From assembly GCA_900767025.1 (NCBI GenBank), contig CAAFXS010000092.1, positions 1-22,293 on the forward strand: a DNA stretch of 22,293 bases, read 5' to 3'. The notes beneath the pieces are model-generated. The model ran no database searches. It saw only the letters and a program-made list of their open reading frames with translations, and was not told the origin of the DNA. Source of the DNA: Clostridia bacterium. GTDB lineage: Bacteria > Bacillota > Clostridia > Oscillospirales > Acutalibacteraceae. The translations under genes were made by a program, and so were the position numbers. Positions 20,160 to 22,293 of this stretch are shown piece by piece; within the stretch, counting starts at the first letter, position 1; each line of letters starts with the position of its first letter.

Positions 20160-21995
20160 TTATCTTTTAATTGATTTTGCCTGAACAAACTCGCCGTCTG
20201 CCTTGTCAAACTCAACCGTCACGGTATCGCCCTTCTTAACAAGCAGAACATCCATTGCGTCAACAACGCTGATGTAGTAATATTTGCCGTCAATCTGCAG
20301 GTAATAAACGGTGTTTCCGTTATTAACAGATGACATTATATCTGTTACCTCACCCTTAATGCTGCTTGCGGCAGGCTTTTCGGTGCCTGTGTTTGCTTCG
20401 TTGTCCGAGCTTTCAATGTCATTTTCGTCAACTATAACATCGGACATATTAACATCATCGGCAACGCCCTTCTCCTTGAGCGCATCAATATAGCTTTCAA
20501 GTGCGCTGTTAAGAGCCTTTGCATCGCTCTTTGCCACATCAAGAAGCCCTGTACCAACAACTGTTTTATCCTCAAGACTTACAAAAGCGTAACCCTTTAC
20601 AGTGTTACTGTCGCCGTAAAGGGACATAAAGTATGTTGGATTTCCGTCAATACCAAGCAAAATCGGGAAGGTTGCATAGTAGCCGTAGTTCTGTACTGCG
20701 TCTCTTGCAGATTTCTGTGCGGCTTCCTCCATCGCACCTGCGTTTTGATAATACCTGGTTTCCTTGGTACGCTGATTGCAGAGAATGAAGCCAAAGTTTG
20801 ACGCGTCTGACTCTGAAGAGGTAACGCCTGTGTATACCCAAACATCATCGTTCATTGCAATGTTACCGCTGCCGTTTGACGCGATATTTACATCGTTCTG
20901 GAAAATAATTGAGTTCCAGAAGCCGTTTTGCAGTTTACCGTAGTAGTTGTACTGCTCAATAAGCAGTGACTCGCTGTAAACCACATCTATCCAGTTAAGA
21001 CTGCTGTCATTCTTAACAGCCTCAATGTCATAATACTGACTCTCACCGTTCAAAGCATCTGTAATAATTACGCCCTTAACATCTGTACCGCCGAAAAGAC
21101 CGATTGTCTTATCAAGAACAGCAGTAATCCAATAAGGATGCATATTATCGTCAATTTCAAAATTCGGTGTGTCCAAAAGCTCAGTAGGATACTGGAAACG
21201 CAGGTGACGGATAAGCTTTTCATTAAAAAGCTCTGTGGGGGAATACTTAATTCCCTCGCCGAACTGCTCAACGCAGTTAACCGCACTTACCTTCTGGCTT
21301 ACAAGGTCAACAAGCATATATGCCGGCAGACCGTCCTTGGTGTTGTTAATCCACTTAAACACATCGGCATACTCAAGATATGCAACCCTTACAGGTGTGT
21401 TTTTGTAGTTAATTTGGGTTGAATTTGAAGAAACAACATACTGGCTCTTGTATTCGGACAGAGAACCAAGCTGCTGGTCTGCAAGGGTAATTGCACGGGA
21501 GCCGTCAATTCTCGGCACCTTGTCATAGCTTATTTCCTCAAAATCGGTTTCAAAATTACCTTCCTCAATAGTCATAAGCTGACTGTAAGACTGTGCCCTG
21601 AAAAGTGTAACACCGGTTACATAACCCACTGCCATCACAACGATAATTACACCTGCAATAATCAGAGGAATAATAGATTTCTTTTTTACATATTCCTTGC
21701 GCTCAATTCTTTTATTCGCACCGCATACCAGTGAAAACACAACTGTAAAAACAGCAATGAGCAAAATCAGGAACATATAAAACTGGGTGTCATGAATATT
21801 AATGGCAGGCAGCATCATATAATATGCAGCCCCGCCGAAAACAACTGTTGCAAGCAGAGAAATTAAAATCCTCAGCGGCATTTTTGACGGTTTTACAACA
21901 GCCTCCACCTCTTCACCCTTGGGCCATTTTATTTTTTCCTTGAATTCGTTGATAACCTCATCGGCATCATAATCCATATTAGGCATTTTGTCCAT
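20160..21995 (-). CDS. membrane-anchored protein with large extracytoplasmic domain, unknown function
   Basis: A 611-aa protein of no recognised family. The ATG at 21995 is chosen because AAGGAG lies 7 bases upstream; the ATG two codons earlier is too close. Residues 1-38 are acidic and cytoplasmic. Three hydrophobic segments follow (about 41-63, 72-93, 108-130). Then comes a region of about 400 residues rich in Tyr, Asn and Ser, with ITLADQQLGSLSEYKSQYV and GIDGNPTYFMSLYGD segments. After an acidic linker (DENDIESSDNEAN) a C-terminal 60-residue beta-rich domain (GEVTDIM, YYLQIDGKYYYISV, VKKGDTVTVEF) resembles an OB-like or NEAT-less cell-envelope module. It has its own promoter and a shared terminator. 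Confidence 0.75.
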   Translation of the reverse strand: MDKMPNMDYDADEVINEFKEKIKWPKGEEVEAVVKPSKMPLRILISLLATVVFGGAAYYMMLPAINIHDTQFYMFLILLIAVFTVVFSLVCGANKRIERKEYVKKKSIIPLIIAGVIIVVMAVGYVTGVTLFRAQSYSQLMTIEEGNFETDFEEISYDKVPRIDGSRAITLADQQLGSLSEYKSQYVVSSNSTQINYKNTPVRVAYLEYADVFKWINNTKDGLPAYMLVDLVSQKVSAVNCVEQFGEGIKYSPTELFNEKLIRHLRFQYPTELLDTPNFEIDDNMHPYWITAVLDKTIGLFGGTDVKGVIITDALNGESQYYDIEAVKNDSSLNWIDVVYSESLLIEQYNYYGKLQNGFWNSIIFQNDVNIASNGSGNIAMNDDVWVYTGVTSSESDASNFGFILCNQRTKETRYYQNAGAMEEAAQKSARDAVQNYGYYATFPILLGIDGNPTYFMSLYGDSNTVKGYAFVSLEDKTVVGTGLLDVAKSDAKALNSALESYIDALKEKGVADDVNMSDVIVDENDIESSDNEANTGTEKPAASSIKGEVTDIMSSVNNGNTVYYLQIDGKYYYISVVDAMDVLLVKKGDTVTVEFDKADGEFVQAKSIKR

Positions 21996-22039
21996 AAACA
22001 TTCTCCTTGTTTTATCTCCAGCAAAAGTGCTGTGCCTAT

Positions 22040-22068
22040 ATTATACAAGACTTACCGCCTTTGTGCAA
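22040..22068 (-). promoter_or_regulatory. promoter of the 611-aa membrane protein gene
   Basis: On the minus strand TTGCAC (22063-22068), a 17-base spacer and TATAAT (22040-22045), giving a leader of about 38 bases before the ATG at 21995. Confidence 0.8.
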
Positions 22069-22094
22069 GGCAATATGACAAATGTAATAAAAAG

Positions 22095-22130
22095 TTCAAA
22101 AAGCAGCCCCGTATGACACGAAGCTGCCTT
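22095..22130 (-). terminator. terminator of the gene entering from the right
   Basis: On the minus strand GCAGC (22123-22127) pairs with GCTGC (22103-22107), with an inner CGT/ACG pairing, followed by TTTTTGAACTTTTT. It lies 26 bases after the stop of the partial gene at 22156. Confidence 0.75.
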
Positions 22131-22155
22131 TTTTAATTTACGTTAATAGCTTATG

Positions 22156-22293
22156 TTAGCCAATAAGAGTTACACCCTTACTGCTCTGGAGATATTCAGC
22201 AGATGCAGGATATTTCCACTGCATTGTGATGTCAAGGCTAGCGCTCTTGTCCTTGATAACAGCAATGTTAGCATGTGTTACATTTACAAATGC
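22156..22293 (-). CDS. C-terminal 45 residues of an unknown protein (cut by window edge)
   Basis: Read on the minus strand, an open frame enters from the window edge and ends at TAA (22156-22158). The visible end includes SASLDITMQWKYPASAEY and ends in KGVTLIG. No family can be assigned from this fragment. The codon use (AAC, GCT, ATC, AAG) is like that of rpsT and suggests good expression, and the strong terminator just downstream supports a real gene. Confidence 0.7.
   Translation of the reverse strand, partial: AFVNVTHANIAVIKDKSASLDITMQWKYPASAEYLQSSKGVTLIG

Overview
The window looks like chromosomal DNA of a spore-forming, low-GC Firmicute, most likely an Oscillospiraceae/Ruminococcaceae-type gut clostridium. 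The supports are the 5' end of a 16S rRNA with a clostridial look, three sporulation genes (gpr, spoIIP and ylbJ/spoVV), a rubrerythrin typical of anaerobes, and a leader RNA resembling the preQ1-III riboswitch, a class known mainly from Ruminococcaceae. Taxonomy is inferred from these features and was not searched. No transposase, phage gene or CRISPR array is seen; the window reads as core genome with a few lineage-specific pieces.

Region 1 (1-3849). The start of an rrn operon lies on the minus strand (16S 5' part, leader, TTGACA-17-TAATAT promoter). Upstream of it, also on the minus strand, lies gpr-spoIIP-small membrane protein, divergent from rpsT (ribosomal protein S20). The rpsT/gpr/spoIIP neighbourhood is conserved in spore formers. 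rpsT is followed by a small anchored protein with an acidic middle and a Lys/Ala-rich tail, with its own near-consensus promoter.

Region 2 (3884-8737, minus strand). rlmH and a YycJ-type MBL hydrolase overlap by 4 bases and lie downstream of murA, but a strong terminator separates them from murA. A 301-bp AT-rich gap follows, then a HAD phosphatase/metallophosphoesterase pair read from one promoter.

Region 3 (8755-14916). Back-to-back promoters drive the HAD pair leftwards and nadB-nadC rightwards (NAD synthesis, without nadA). A shared terminator separates nadC from rubrerythrin. Further right, on the minus strand, an RlmB-type rRNA methyltransferase precedes an 800-aa membrane protein that has the architecture of a P1B-type ATPase but has lost its catalytic motifs.

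Region 4 (14949-18597, plus strand). dusB-nagA-trmL form an overlapping operon whose promoter places the transcription start at the dusB ATG (predicted leaderless mRNA). The operon's terminator hairpin contains the start codon of ylbJ, whose product in Bacillus moves dipicolinate during sporulation.

Region 5 (18594-20157, plus strand). A promoter, a preQ1-III-like aptamer and a terminator precede a small radical SAM protein and a YhhQ/VUT-family transporter. This reads as a riboswitch-controlled queuosine-precursor salvage operon: the transporter imports a 7-deazaguanine and the radical SAM enzyme may be a QueL-type queuine lyase. It is the most interesting system in the window.

Region 6 (20160-22293, minus strand). 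A 611-aa membrane-anchored protein of unknown function with a clear promoter, then the C-terminal 45 codons of an unknown gene.
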